Source: Hypsibius dujardini (taxonomy: Eukaryota > Tardigrada > Eutardigrada > Parachela > Hypsibiidae). Taken from it: a DNA stretch of 64,000 nt. Below the pieces are notes generated by a model, which was not told where the DNA came from, did not search any database, and saw nothing but the letters and a program-made list of their open reading frames with translations. The DNA lies in contig LRSR01001091.1 in NCBI GenBank assembly GCA_001579985.1, positions 62,001-126,000 of the forward strand. The letters run 5' to 3'. Made by a program: the position numbers and the translations under genes. This document shows, in pieces, positions 46,860-60,257 of this stretch (position 1 is the first letter of the stretch; each line of letters opens with the position of its first letter).

Positions 46860-49800
46860 CCGGATTTATCTCCGTGGCTGATCTGTTGTTTTCTGCTGTT
46901 ATTTTGCTGTCCATACCTCTTCCCGATTCGTACCATCAAATTCAGAATTTTCTCGCGCATCGATTGAGCCATTCCTTTCCATCATGAGTTTTAGTCCTCT
47001 TCGAGTTTACCCGAGGGATATGCTGCTTTCTTTGGAGAGACGCCATCAGCAGCACGCTCCACCTTCCCTACTAATCACTCCTCCGCCAGCCATCGGAATC
47101 CGGACCCCTCAGCGAACTTTCCATCCCAAAAAAATCCGGAAATCCAATATTGTTTTTCAACACGTCAACATCCAAGGATTGACCGAGAAGAAGATCAACT
47201 CGGATTTGCTTGGGGGCCAGGTTGGGCCCCCAAATGGGTCAGTCCGCATTTCAGCCTTTACCGAAACAACTTTCTTTTTCGAATCCGTCTCAGCTCTATC
47301 AAGTTTCAGGCCTTAAACTATACCGAAAAGACCGATCAGCCATTTTTTCCGGTGGGAGGAACAAGGGAGGGGGGACTCTGCTGTACATCCCAGACCACGT
47401 GACATCGCGGGAGCTCATCATCCGAAATCTCGATGGAGCGGAATCGATGTGGGTTGTTTGCAATTTCGACGGCCGCGCTGTGCTTGTCGGCGTCTCTTAC
47501 AGACCTCCATGGGCGACGGCGGGCCAAACGGAGGAGCTGTTTGCCCATATTGAGGACATGCTGGATCAACACCCCAACCACGATCACGTGCTCACAGATG
47601 ATGTAAACATTAACCTCACACCTGGAGCTGTCAGCCCTTATGCCCCCTATCTCCGTGATTTGAGTTCCAAATACCGCCTCGAGGACAAAATCATCGGTCC
47701 CACGCGTGTTACGGCCACATCTGCCACCAAAATCGACATCATGCTGTGTGGACCCCCAGCCAACTACAGCCAGGCCCCCACAATGCCCATCCCCGAGTCC
47801 GACCACAGCTTATGCTCCACCATGGCCACCTACCATTGCATGACCCCCCCCCCAGCATCGAATTGTCTCGTTTCGACTGTGGAAACACAGCTCGGATGAA
47901 CAGTTCTATTCAGCAGTTGCCGGTCTAACGAGGAATTACGTTCCGTTTAGGCCAATCACCAACGTGTCAGAATCCACTGACATGTTTGTGAAGGGCCTAC
48001 TCGACGTAGTGGAGCAGCACTACCCAGTCCGCACCCGTCGAATAAGGCAGGCTGAGTATCCCTGGATGTCCCCTTCCATAAAAAAAAAGATCCGTACTCG
48101 CAATGCTGCGTATCGGCGCCTAATTTTTTCCCGTGGCAGGACCTACCCATCAATCAAGGCCGACTTCATGCTGCGGAAACGGGAGGTGGAGCGCATGATA
48201 GGACACGGCAAGATGGAGTTCTTCCAGAGGAACGCCAGCAACTCCAGGAAGATTTGGGCTGTCCTGGGGCGACTACTCAAGAAAGACCACCAAGTGAAGA
48301 CACCTTCCCAACTGGACGCCAACGCCATCAACCTGCACTACGTCCAAATGGGACAACACGGAGTGCCCCACCCTCCAGCAGCCCGACCTGAACCGTTGTC
48401 CGTTAATCCCTGTGTTTTTCAGTTCTCCGAAGTGAAGGTGGAAGAAGTCCTGGAAATCCTGCGGGAGATCACTACAGCGCGGAAGTCCAAAGGTCCCTCC
48501 GGCATTCCCCCCAAACTACTGGGAATAGTCGCCCTCCCCATCGCCGAGCCCATCGCCCACCTGGTCAACGCAAGTCTACGCTCTGGCGTCTATCCGGACC
48601 TCTTCAAGATCGCCCACATCACTCCCATCTCCAAATCTACTGACGCCTCGAAACCGGACGATTTTCGACCAATAGCATTAATCAATAATGCTTCTAAGGT
48701 GTTCGAGAAGGTCGTACAGTCACGACTTCTTGAGCACCTGCAGAGGTATTCTACACTTTCGTCCCGTCAATTAGGCTTCCGAGCTGGCCACTAGTCTGAG
48801 TCTTTACTTTTAAAAATTACAGACAGATGGAAAAGAACCATGGACAACGGAGGAGTCACCGCAGTTGCCTTCCTGGACCTACGAAAGGCCTTCGACAGCG
48901 TCTGCCATACCACCCTGCTGCACAAGCTCCAAGCCGTCGGAGTCGACCACACTGCCCTTGCCTGGTTCCACTCGTACCTCACCGACCGGTGCAAACGCGT
49001 CCAAACCGAAGCCGGCCTGTCGGACCTACTACCCACCACGTCAGGTGTCCCTCAAGGAACGGTACTCGGACCGCTTCCCTTCTCCCTCTACGTCAACGAA
49101 ATGCTCCTGATCTCGCCGGCCGACTTGGAGAACTGCGAGGCTGAGTGCTTCGCAGATGATACCACCGTCGAGGCATCTGGTAAAACAGCGGAGGAAGTTG
49201 TGGTGCGCCTAAACGCCAGTCTACACCGTATCAGCACGGAGCTGGCCAGCCTACGACTCCCTACCAACGCGGCGAAAACAAAAGTCATCATTTTCGTCCC
49301 CTGCGAAGCATGAAGAAAAAACACCACATCACACAGGTCAGCATGGGTGGTAACATCATCGAAGAAGTATCCTGCGTCTAACATCTCGGCATCTTCATCG
49401 ACAAGCACCTGCAGTGGGACGAGCAGTTCAAGGCAATCCAACGCAATGCCACCTTCGGGATTGCCAAATTCAATCGGGCAAAGGGTGGCCTAAGCATCCA
49501 ACAACGAGTGAGCCTTTACCACGCTCTTATCCAACCGCATTTTGATTTTTGCTGCGTTGTCTGGTCCGCCGCCAAATCCACCCTCCGAAAAAAGGTTGCC
49601 ACGACCCAGCGGAAAGCGATTCGAGCACTGACGAACTACCAAGAGCATGTCACGCCCGAGTTGTTCGCACGACTTGGAATCAGCCACGTCTTCGAGCGAT
49701 GGAGACAAAAGGAGGCAGTCTGGTTGTATCAGATAATTTCTACCAAGTCCAAAATCCCTCCTTACATGAGAGACCTGGTCGTTATCAAGGACCTCAGCTC

Positions 49801-50071
49801 CATCTACAACCTCCGGAGGCCAAAGCGAGTGGAGGCGGAAACATCCAAGACCAAGGTCGGCGATTCAACTTTATCCTCTCGCTTAGTGTCTGTGTACCGC
49901 CATTTGTCTGAAGAAACCTGGAAGTCTACAAGTCTGTCTGTCTTTCGCGCGAAATTATTCTCTCTAGGTTTTCTCAGTTTTTGAATTTCATTATGCGAGG
50001 GGGTCGACCAGACGATTAAGCCCTCACAGAGGTTGTCTGCTCATGAAACCATTAAACCATTAAACCATTAA
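46860..50071 (+). mobile_element. Non-LTR retrotransposon (LINE), CR1/L2-like, broken
   Basis: An apurinic-type endonuclease (QHVNIQGLTEKKIN; SYRPPW; VLTDDVNINL; TKIDIMLC; ESDHSL, about 47.1-47.83 kb) precedes a reverse transcriptase (KSKGPSGIPPKLL; DDFRPIALINNASKVFEKV; FLDLRKAFDSV; SGVPQGTVLGPL; CFADDTTVEA, about 48.4-49.3 kb). A C-terminal domain follows (YHALIQPHFDFCCVVWS; TTQRKAIRALTN, to 49984). The 3' end is a short tandem CCATTAAA tail at about 50048-50071, as in the CR1/L2 group. It is inactive: endonuclease frames shift near 47.2-47.3 kb, a TAG interrupts the RT at 48792, and frames change again between 49313 and 49508. The 5' end is approximate; no ORF1 was recognised. Confidence 0.88.
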
Positions 50072-50280
50072 ACAAGAAAGAGAACGGGAGAAACGCGAAG
50101 GAGCGTTCCCGCAACAAAAGGTACAAGAAAACGGGAGAAACGGCATTGGAACAAGAAAGAGAACGGGAGAAACGCGAACTAGCGTTCCACAACAATAAGA
50201 ACAAGAAAGAGAACGGGAGAAACGCGGAGGAGCGTTCCCGCAACAAAAGGAACAAGAAAACGGGAGAAACGGAAAGGCAA
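50071..50280. repeat. Tandem repeat of AACGGGAGAAACG-type units in element C
   Basis: About three copies of a unit of roughly 50-80 bp built from GAACAAGAAAGAGAACGGGA, GAAACGCG and AGCGTTCCCGCAAC. Related single units occur at about 46790-46845 (before the LINE) and 51318-51375. The LINE therefore appears to have landed inside a longer repeat block of element C. Confidence 0.8.
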
Positions 50281-52005
50281 AAATATGGCACTTCCGATCT
50301 ACCCGGAGGGCCGTACAAATTATTCGACATTACCTGATTAATGAGACGGGAAGCCGGATAATAATCGGTCAAATTAAGGATAAAAATGACCGTGGCAGAT
50401 TCAAAGAATCAATGGGGCGCAGCACAAATGTTCGCAGAAATCGTCCAACAAGCGTAGAATGCCAACCAGACAGACCACAAGTTACACCTTCCATCACCCT
50501 GCGGCGGAGCTGTATCCGTCAGCAGTTGGAGGACAGTCGCTTATGCGGAAACCAGAGGATGGTTGGCCGAAATAAGTTAATGACATCCATCCACCGCACC
50601 GTTCTAACCGAAGCCAGTCGGGTTATAGGTTTCTCTTGGGTGCGTTCACTACATGGACCGCGCAACATAGTTTGCAGCATACGAATGGAAGGCATCAATT
50701 GTGGACCGCCAGTGAGTTATTAGCAGAGCAGACATGACGAAGCTTCAACAAAAAAAAGTGAGACTGAAGTCGCAGCCGCACACGCTTTTATCACAATCCA
50801 GTCCCGGAAGAAGCACTTGGACCGATTACCGGAGCTCTTCAACTTGATTATTCAACTTTGACAAGTCGGCAGTGCGTGATGCTATTCAAAAGTTATATTG
50901 TAATGGAACTGCCACAGAGTCACGACTCTCAAAAACTCATTTATACAACTGCGCAGCTCAGCAGAATTGCGAGTGGATACTCGATTCTCGCACGTAACGA
51001 ACTCCAGAACTGCCAACTCAGCAAAATTGAAAGCGGCACCCTGCGCACATTTGGACCGGGCACTCCACACTTTTGCAATTCAGCGGTTTTGTGCACCGAT
51101 GCCAAAATTTCAAGTGTTTAACACACTTCAGCATCTACGTCATTGAACGGCCGACTCAGCTGGACCGGTCTCTGCCACTGAGCAACACACACTACCACAA
51201 TCATTGCATATGCGCGGCAAATTCCCTAATTTTTTCAAGGAAGCCGCACTTTGCGATATGATTTCCGCCACAACCGAAATTGACCGATGACCCGGGGACG
51301 GTCGGAAGTTCAGGCAACAAAGGAACAAGAAAGAGAACGGAGGAAACGCCAAAGCAGCGTTCCCACAACAAAGAACAAAGAATCACTAACGGAGCAAAGG
51401 CTCGTCCAGGGCAACGCCGTATCCCAGACGAATGGAAAATGAGAGACTGATGTTAAATTGCGGCACTTCGGAAAGTATACACACTCGTAGGACGACCGAA
51501 AATTAGAGAAGAAAAAAAAAGAAAAGAAAAGACGGTTCAGCGGGACGAACAAATTGGATGAAGCAAGTACCCGAGCTCTCACGCAACGAACTTGAGATCA
51601 ATAAACGAGTTGAAGTATTGGGGTTGGTTGTGTCATAATATATTGCACGAATAATCGCACGTGCATAAAACGGTTCACTTGAAATCAGCAAGGGAAATGG
51701 ACCGGACGCCATTACTTAGCTAGATGAGATAACAGGTAGGATGCTACTTCAACAAGGGCGGACGGACAGAGCAGCACGCAACAGTCAAACGTACAGACAA
51801 ATACGACTGGAAAAATTGGCACCTCATTTCAAGTGGTTGATCGGACAACAATCACTAAGAGACGTACTGGAACTATAACAGCGGGGGAGATAGACGAAAT
51901 AACCATTTTTTCACTCGCCATGCCGGTGATAAAAATTTCTATTACGGACACACATTTTTTTACTGGCATTCCGAGCTCGCGTATCAGACGTTTCAGGAGG
52001 GGGTT

Positions 52006-52416
52006 ATGATGGATCGCGACTCCAATCGGCCAGTGGATCCAGCTGAGAAGGACGTTACCCAGTTAGTGGCAGAATTGACTTTACAAGATGTGTGTCCTTC
52101 ACCACGTGCTCATGTTTCTGGAATCGTTCTTATGCATCGGTTGCGCCAGCATGAAAACACGAGAGCATCTGTGTGGGACTATGCAGGATTTGTGGATATG
52201 TGCCAGGCGATGATTACACAGCAATCTGGCGGCCATTTTTGTATGGATCTATCGGCAATATCAATCCTGCGGATAGCTGGGGAAGACTACTTACGCGCCA
52301 TGGGATTCGTCAACGTAGACGCACGTGCCTTACTCCGCAAATACCGTGGCAAACGTCGTAAACCAGCTCAGGATCTTCCGTCGCAAGGTTCCGGCGACAC
52401 GGCACCCAAAGCCTGA
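52006..52416 (+). CDS. Unknown 136-residue ORF in element C, before its 3' LTR
   Basis: An open reading of 136 codons lies about 100 bp upstream of the 3' LTR. It starts MMDRDSNRPVDPAEKDVTQL and includes HRLRQHENTRASVWDYAGF, CMDLSAISILRIAGEDYLRA and a basic RKYRGKRRKP near the end. It has no membrane span or cysteine pattern, so it does not look like an envelope protein. I do not recognise the family. Its integrity among decayed neighbours makes it worth noting. It could be an accessory or captured host gene, or an unread part of gag. Confidence 0.45.
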   Translation: MMDRDSNRPVDPAEKDVTQLVAELTLQDVCPSPRAHVSGIVLMHRLRQHENTRASVWDYAGFVDMCQAMITQQSGGHFCMDLSAISILRIAGEDYLRAMGFVNVDARALLRKYRGKRRKPAQDLPSQGSGDTAPKA

Positions 52417-52517
52417 CTTGCAACTGCTATCCGTTTGGGATGTCCGGATTTGAACAACTTTCGACCCCTCCCAAGATGAAAACGACGCGAGGACGGTCGC
52501 GAATACACGGAGGGCAC

Positions 52518-52866
52518 TGTTGGGTGGTACCCAACAGTTACCCATCACTTACTAATAGTACAGTCTATCTACCTAGTTTACCCATTCCTATCTACCCTCA
52601 CATTCTATAGTATACTTACTCAGCTATTATTAGTACATAGTTCCGCCATGTCGGCAGGAACTAGTACGTTAGCTCAGGAACTATTCTTTATCCCTGACTA
52701 TATAAGTGTGTGTTCTACAGTAATCTGGAACAGTTCCTTCCTTTCCCCTCTAATCTCCTCTTCCAGTAAAGTCCAGTAAAGTCTTACCACTATTCTTCTC
52801 CTATTACTCAGTCTAATAGCTTGTATGTTCAGGTTCTTCCGTCCTAGTAGGGACGGAGGCCTAACA
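52518..52866 (+). repeat. 3' LTR of element C
   Basis: Near-identical to 44322-44660. It begins TGTTGGGTGG, ends CCTAACA, and is followed by the target duplicate ACAG. Confidence 0.92.
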
Positions 52867-52870
52867 ACAG

Positions 52871-55800
52871 TATAGAATAGATATGTGACGTATATAGAAT
52901 TATTTTATTTTCATATCAACAAAATATAAATGCGAATTTCACCCCAGTTTGTTGGTTCTGCCCCTGCAATTTAATTGCATTGGCGCAACCAAAGGCTGTC
53001 AGTGACCTTCACGTTCGTTATTAGAGTACATAAAAAATTATGATTGCTGTTCCCTGCGTCGAGCATATATGTTAAAATAATATAATATAATATTAGTTCC
53101 ATACACGTACTGTAGACCATCCGTTCAGTTCACGTGCCAGTCAAAGTAAATTGCCTGATCAGAATGGGTGATTATATTGGTACATTCAAATAATCCAGCT
53201 CGTAGACCAATATTTTTGCTGATTACGTCAAGCAATTCTGCCCTATCTTTTCTCTGCTCACACTGAATGTTATGAAGTTCCGTTGTCAATAAGTTTGCTA
53301 AATTCGTAATTGTTTGGAAAATGTATTGATTAAGTGAAGCAGTAAAATTTGATTGTTTTTCTTGTTTTATTTCATTGGTTTGCCGCAGAGTATCTAAATT
53401 ATCTGCGTGTATATCTTTCAAAATTATTGATGGTTTTATTGTTATTGGTATATTTCGGGCGTTATGCACTATCGTGCGACTAGTTATTGATTGTACGACG
53501 GGTCTAAAATTGTTATACAATTGAACATCAAATTCCCCAGATGGTCCCCAGGGCGGTTGAACTTCACTTATTTGTTTGGGCATTCTGCCACGCACAAACT
53601 GATTGACCAGACTATTCTGTTGCCTTGTACTTGATTGGAATTCTGGTTGTTGATTCAGTAAATTGTGTTGATTTAGTCTAGCTTTCTCTGTTTGTTCCTT
53701 ATGTCGTGTGGCATATCTGCGCTTCGTTTCTGCTTTTTTTCAATCTATTTTTTTCTGTTCATCTTTGTGACGTCTGTATTCGTTATAGACTTCGGTAACA
53801 CTTAGCTTCCTTTGCGATGCTGTGGATGTTTCTGTTTTGGCTCCCTGTCCGTGTACTTTTTTTCCAAATCTTGTTGTGTGATGGATAGCCGGGGTGCTCT
53901 CAACAACTTACGGTGACTGTCTGGTTGTGCTCTCGCGTATCCCTTCTGAATATGCTGGTGTGGTGTCTGTAGATGCTTTCGATATAATTTCAGTTGGGTT
54001 TTTTAGCGTGCCCTAATTTCGTTCTTCTATGGTTGATGTAATAATTGGTGTGTTAGTTAGTGTAGTTGTGGTTGTCACTTGCATCACCCGCATTGGTGAT
54101 CGTTTTGTCCTTACGGGAGGTTTTCTGTTGAATAAATTGAGCGTTTCCCTGTTAAATGTTTCTTTAAGGTTAACGAAGGGATCGCTTTCTGTTTCCTTTG
54201 TTTGCCTTTTTGAGCGATTTATCACCTCATAATTATACACTATTTTAGGGTCTGATTTGGTAAGATTAAAAACAATGTATACATCTTCGAAACCTGATAC
54301 TACAGCATAGAGTGGTTTTACAGTGGTGCAGTTCACATTGCCCATCAATATTCATGATGAATTTGACCTGTCTAAATGAGTCTTTGAGTCTCAATGTGGT
54401 TTTTTTTACACTAGAATATTGCCTGTCCGTTGGCTTTTTTTGTTGACTATACAATGTTGTTATTTAACTGGTACTTTTCCACAGAAATGTTAAATGTGCT
54501 TTTTGGGCAAAACCATTTGTGCGAACGTGTCCTAGTGATCTCACCACACTCATTATCTCACTCCATTCAATCTCTTGAGTTAATGTAGTTTCTTTGATGG
54601 TGCATGAGACTGTACTTGCAGTTAAAAAACTCCACCACTGTGATTCAATTACTAGTTCTTTATTAAACTCATAGAGCTTTGGACTGGTTTATTTATAGGA
54701 CTTCCGAAACAGTCTTTTAACTGAACCAAAGGTGAGGATTCTGCTTCACTCAAGTCCCTCACCTTTGTCCTGTTTATCGTATCTACGGCGTTCAAAAAAT
54801 CAGCAAATTTGATTAATCTATCCGTTTTAGTTTTACCAACAAAAGCAAAAAATTTTGTGACTGCTCTATCTAAAGTGAATACCCTATAATTTGCAGCTTT
54901 AGCCTCTGGCTGTGGTGGTAATTGCTCACAATCTTTGTATGATTTCAGACTTAGATACCCTGATATTTTTGGGTTTTACAGTTGCATAACTTTGCTGTTA
55001 AACCTTGCATTATGTATGAATTAGCGTCTCTCACGCATATTAGGATGAACCACCACGGTGCATTTGTCGCTATTGTGTTGAGGTAACCATAGCGTTTAAT
55101 GGGTGTTTTGTCACAAACGCTTTTTCGGGAAGTGTTTTCTTTTAACTTTGCTTCTGGATGGTTGTACAGGGTCCCACAACTGCCTTTTGACAAAATTTAC
55201 ATTGCATTTTCAGATTTTTTAATTCTCGTTCTAGGGCTCCTTGTGTGGCAGGTGAAAATAATGTAGATAGAATGTGCTTGATCTGCAGAATTTTTAATGT
55301 GTCTTCCATAAAATGATTTAGGAACGAACTGCCCCCGCCGCTTCGAAGTACTGAAATAAATCCGTAGTTTAAGCAGATGTTATGCACTAAAAATTTGGCG
55401 GCCAACTGGCAACGAACTTTCTGATGAACTTATTCATCTCTTTGAAATAGAACCGCGAGGCAGTCACTTTGAAAGTTCGACGAAATCCGAAGTGAATCAG
55501 TGTTTGAACGTGCGCTGTTTCTGTCATTTGCATCCAGAGAGATTGTGGGAGTTTTTAGTTCCATTCTAAATCGATTTTAGTTCCATCTTGATTTCTTCTC
55601 TGGTACAGTATATCCTCCTCCATGAAATAGTCGGTTGCGAGTCTTCTCACTCTTTCTGTTGGCTGTGTGAAATCGTTCTTGAAAAAAATCGATAAAATTA
55701 CGCAATAATTGTCCTCTGTTTGCGCTGCTGTAATGTTAACTTTCTCGATAGCTATAAAAGGGAAAGGCAACATGTCTTCATTATTGGCGAGTGCTGGACT

Positions 55801-58800
55801 CACTTCAGTTCGGCTCAATAAATCAGCCAGATTTTGGTGGCACCTGGTGCTTAATGTCGAATCTATAAGGAGATAGTTTTATAGAACATCTAATTAATTT
55901 AACATCACTATTTCTCATTATGTCGAGGAAAATTAGGCTCATATGATCACATAAAACTGTGACGTTGCAACCCAGCAGAAAATGTCGCCATTTTTCCGCT
56001 GCATAAAGTAGCCCTAATAGTCACGTTCCGTAGCTTATAAAACTTGTTTGGTTTTGGAGAATTTGCGAGTAATATACGCACATGTGCGCCACCCTTCCTT
56101 GTGACGTTGTGACTCCACCACATGCGAATCGTGAAGCATTTATTTGTACAATTGTAACCTTTTGGTTATCGAAATAGGCCAATGTCTGAGTCTTTATCAG
56201 ATTTGTTTTGATCTTTTCGAATGCTTCAGTGTGAACAGGCAGCCATTTACTTTTTTAGGTGGATTAGTTCGGGTGAATCACTCAAACATGCGGTTTTTTT
56301 AGAGAACTGGGGAATAAATCCTTTAGAAATCCAGCCCCTTCTGAAAAACCTTTTACTTCCCTTTGTGTCGTTGGTTGTGGTTAATTTTGAACTGCTATAA
56401 TGCGATCTTTATCCGTTTCGATGCCCTTTTTGCTCACAATAAATCCCAGCAGACGCACAGACTGCTTTAAAAACCATTTTTGGGAGCTTATAGTTAGGTT
56501 GAATAATCTAAATCTGGCGAATAATAATTTTAGGGCAACGAAATGTTCTGGGAATGTTTTGTCGAATACTACGCAATCATCTACGAAGGAAATGCACTGA
56601 TGTCTTTCCACGGGTTCAATTATTTTGCTATTTATTTGTTGGTATATTGCTGTCAAAGAGTGAAACCCGAAAACTAGCATCTCATACCGCCAGGACCCCT
56701 GGTCGTAGGTTCCAAAATAAATAGGTCCCTTGACTCCTCTGCCAATGATATTTGGAGAAAATTTGCTTGGCTGTCAATTACCGATATATAATTGCACCCG
56801 CTTATTGATTGTAAAATGTTCTGTATGTTTGGTATCCCAAATCTCTAAACTATCTTTTTATTTATTTGTCTCAGGTCTAGACAAATTCGTTTCTTTTTTG
56901 AATGATTATCTACTATGACAATCGAAACTTGATTTTGAGATTGACTTGGTTCGATAATATTCTGCGCGTGAAGAGTGTTTATGGCTCTTGATAAATTTTT
57001 TATCTACGGGTGCCTGTCTTCTGAGTGGAACATAAGTAAGCAAGTTCTAGAACGACTGGCTCTAAATTTATTGTTCCCATTGCGTGCTTTATGCTTGGCC
57101 ACACATCATAAAATGACAGCATTTCTAAACCAACTTTGCGTTGTTCTAATGTGAATTGCTTTCCCATTTCTATCGTGTTTTGATTAAATTCAGAATCTTC
57201 TGGAATTATTATATTTGAGAAATTGAAAAACGGTGTATTTTGCAAGTGCTTTGTGTTCTTCTTCTGTATGTAGTTTTTCATGGTGCTTTAATTTTTGTTT
57301 TTAGCTGCTACATAAAAACAGTGTTGCTTCGGGCACACCATGGGTGTGGCTACATCTATGGGTAATGAACTCCTCGGGCAGTTTATCAAATGGGTTCTCC
57401 ATTGATCTTTGTTACAAAAACATTTTCTGCATTCGCACTGGTAGACTTCATCCGCCTGCGTCTGTGCCAAATATTCACAATAAAAGTTTTCATTTTTTCC
57501 TTCCATTTCCGTTACTGTTTCTCTCCCGCATTCGCATGCTACAACACAAGGATCAGAACATGGGTCAGCTGAATCTCACTTCAGAAGTGAAAGGGACTTT
57601 TTCGAAACTCAATACCTCATTTCTAAAAGGGTTCTGCTGTTCCTGGCATAGATTTGCCATCTGCGCTTCCACTGAATTAAATTGATTTTTTGATGGCTCG
57701 ATTTTTTTTCTTACCGGGGGTTTCTCATTGCCAAAAAAGCAGTTCCATTTTTGCATGTTTGATTGATCAACGACAAACTCAATGACGTTACGAGTCCATT
57801 CATCAGCGTCTGTTTCATTGATCATGATGAAACCTCCACTGATGTACGCATGCGTAATTTTCCGTGCAAACGTTTCGATCGGGACTTCGGGATTTATTAT
57901 TCTGTTTTGGGCCAATTGGTGTAATAGCTGGTTGAGTGTGTTCAGCGACTCTAAATTTGCACATTCGCAATTAGTTACTTTGAGAGGTTGCATCATCTTG
58001 CTCGCTAACCTCACTGAAGTGAAAACTGCTTCTGTTTGAATCGGGTGTACGTCTGAGGCAGTTCGACACAAATCCCAAAAATCCGGGTACGAGAGGAGAA
58101 ATTGAAATCTCATAGGGACGGTCTCAAACACTTCAACCTTCTTAATCATAGTTATTCCACTACATGTGATCTCTGAAAATATGGATCCTTTCGAGCTGAA
58201 TAAATGACCGGAAGCGCTTTTGCATTGCACAGTGTTGTTAGAGTTGACGTACTGCGCAATGCCCATGTTTGTTAAAAACGCTTCATCTATTGCAGTGATT
58301 GAACTTCCAGTGTCCAATAACGCGTAGATGTCGCGCCTTTCCACTTTCGGTGGTATATTGCAAAGTTAAGAATTCCCTCTTCGCGTTATGTTTTGTATCA
58401 CAACCGCAACCTCAAGTGATAATTCGGATTCAGCTGATAACAATCCCTCGAAGTCTATAGCATTCATGTTGCCTTGTCTGCGAGCGGTTGGTCCGTTCAA
58501 ACCGTTCCGTCTGGCTTTGCAGTTTGGAGCCAGATGCGGACTGCCACAATAACTGCAAACTGGACCGATAATGAGTCGTTGCCCCGTCTGAGCATTTTCC
58601 ATATTTTGTCTTCTGTTTGGCTTGTTGTTGTCCGGTTCGTTTGCTCCAACATTAAAGTTTTGCATTGTCTGCCTAGTTTGTGGAGTGAAATTTCTGTTTG
58701 GGTTCGCCTGATTTTTGTAAAAACAATAACTGGCTAAGTGGTTTGTTCGATTACATATGGTACAGAGCTGTGTTTGTGCTCGCAACAAAGCATTTTGTTG

Positions 58801-59880
58801 TTTTTTATAGAAGCATTGCTCCGTGAAATGATTGTTACGGTGGCACTTTGCGCATTGTTGTTTATGGGTATTTCTAAAAGGCGGACTATAATTATTGCTA
58901 TTTTGGAACATAGGTGCTTGGTTAGTTCTTTGGTTTGTATTTACTTCACTAAAACCTTCGACATTGAATTGCAAGCCTCTTTTCATGTCTGTTGGCACTT
59001 TTAGATCTAATGTTTTTTGAGTTCCTTAAGGTATTCTATTTTTTGTTACACTAAAATTGCTTTCGATGCTTTTTGAAAGAATTCTAATTCAATGCTAATT
59101 GATTGAACCGAAAGATCATGGTGCAATATGGAGAAATTTTAAAACAAGCCATCTACGAGCTATTTAGCTTTAGCTTGTGGTGTGTAAATTTTCCCAAGGT
59201 CAGCTAGAAAGTCCATTGATAGTAGTTTTTCTGCATAAGACTCATGTTAGAATTCATTGGGCTTCATTTGTCGACTTCTGAGTTCGTCCTCTTCATTATT
59301 TATATAGCCCGGTTGTCGGAAGTACGTTTTCATCAAGTTTTGTGCTGCCATCCAGATTGCAGGTTTAGCAGATAGTCGGTGCCACCATTCAATAACTGTG
59401 CCATCTAGGCACACGGGAATTTTTGCCAATTTGATTTCGTCAGTCCATTTTTTACAATCTCCTAACGTGTTGAATTTTCGTAGATAAAGACCTATGTCAT
59501 CTCCCGGTGTTTCAATAAAAGGTTTTGGCAGAACCGCTGGTAGTTCTGCTGCTCTAAAACTTACTATGCGGTCTAGTGTTCCTGCAAATGCCGCTTCATC
59601 CATAATCATTACCAATAGTTGAGCACCTCGGTTTGCCATTGCTGAGGTAATTGATCTATTATCTAAATTAGCTTCTAGTTCATCAGCGTTCGGTTGTACT
59701 GCAACAAAATTTTTTTCATTGTCAATTTCTCTTTGTTTCTCAACATTTTCTACTGCTTCGACTAATGGTTCTACTTGTTTGCTTCGTTTTTTTCTCTCCT
59801 GTTGATATTTCGAAAAGTCAGTTTGAACTGATCCTTGTGACCTTGTACCCCTGACCAGGTTCTCATTGTTATTCGACATA
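52871..59880 (-). mobile_element. Ty3/gypsy-type LTR element D, minus strand (broken fossil)
   Basis: Read on the minus strand the parts run gag (59879-59247), a zinc-knuckle region with repeated CxxCxxxxHxxxxC units (about 59.0-58.4 kb), protease (about 58.34-57.6 kb, LLDTGSSITAID), reverse transcriptase (about 56.7-56.4 kb, SFVDDCVVFDK, LGFIVSKKGIETDKDR), integrase (about 55.8-55.1 kb) and a third region (54.45-53.13 kb) in the position of an env-like gene. Integrase after RT marks the gypsy order. The element is broken in several places, moderately old, and cut at its far end by element C. Its ends may be the 137-bp repeats. Confidence 0.85.
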
Positions 59881-60257
59881 CATTTTATCCGCTCTATTTG
59901 AGCATTCTACTTACCTATGATTTTTTTGGGCGTCGTTCCTTGATTCTTTTCCACTCTCTTTTTTCTTTGCTGCCTACTGGTGTGGTGACCTGCCTGTCCA
60001 GTTGTGGCTATTTAGCCAGTGAGGTTTCCTGCTGCTGGTCCGGTTGCTTGCTGCTGGCTACTGGTGCAGTTGCCACCTGTCTGTCATTTGTGCTTCTTTC
60101 TTTCTTCCGGTTGGTTTGGCTTTTGTTCGTGTTTTTGTTCACGTCAAATTCGGTCGCTGGTGTTGCTATCTATTTTCCTTATGCTGCAGACGCTGGGGGA
60201 ATCGGTTTTCCAAACTGTCGGAACTAAAACTGTAGGACTTCCTACATGGTGGGGTGT

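Larger units (their letters stand above)
44322..52866 (+). mobile_element. LTR retrotransposon C, flanked by ACAG, with a LINE inside
   Basis: Long terminal repeats lie at 44322-44660 and 52518-52866. They begin TG, end CA, and are flanked by the 4-bp duplication ACAG (44318-44321, 52867-52870). By eye they differ at about three positions plus one 10-bp duplication, so the insertion is young. The interior has a gag-type region (about 45.1-46.5 kb), a LINE, a tandem-repeat block and a lone ORF before the 3' LTR. No protease, reverse transcriptase or integrase of its own was recognised, so it looks non-autonomous. Confidence 0.9.
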
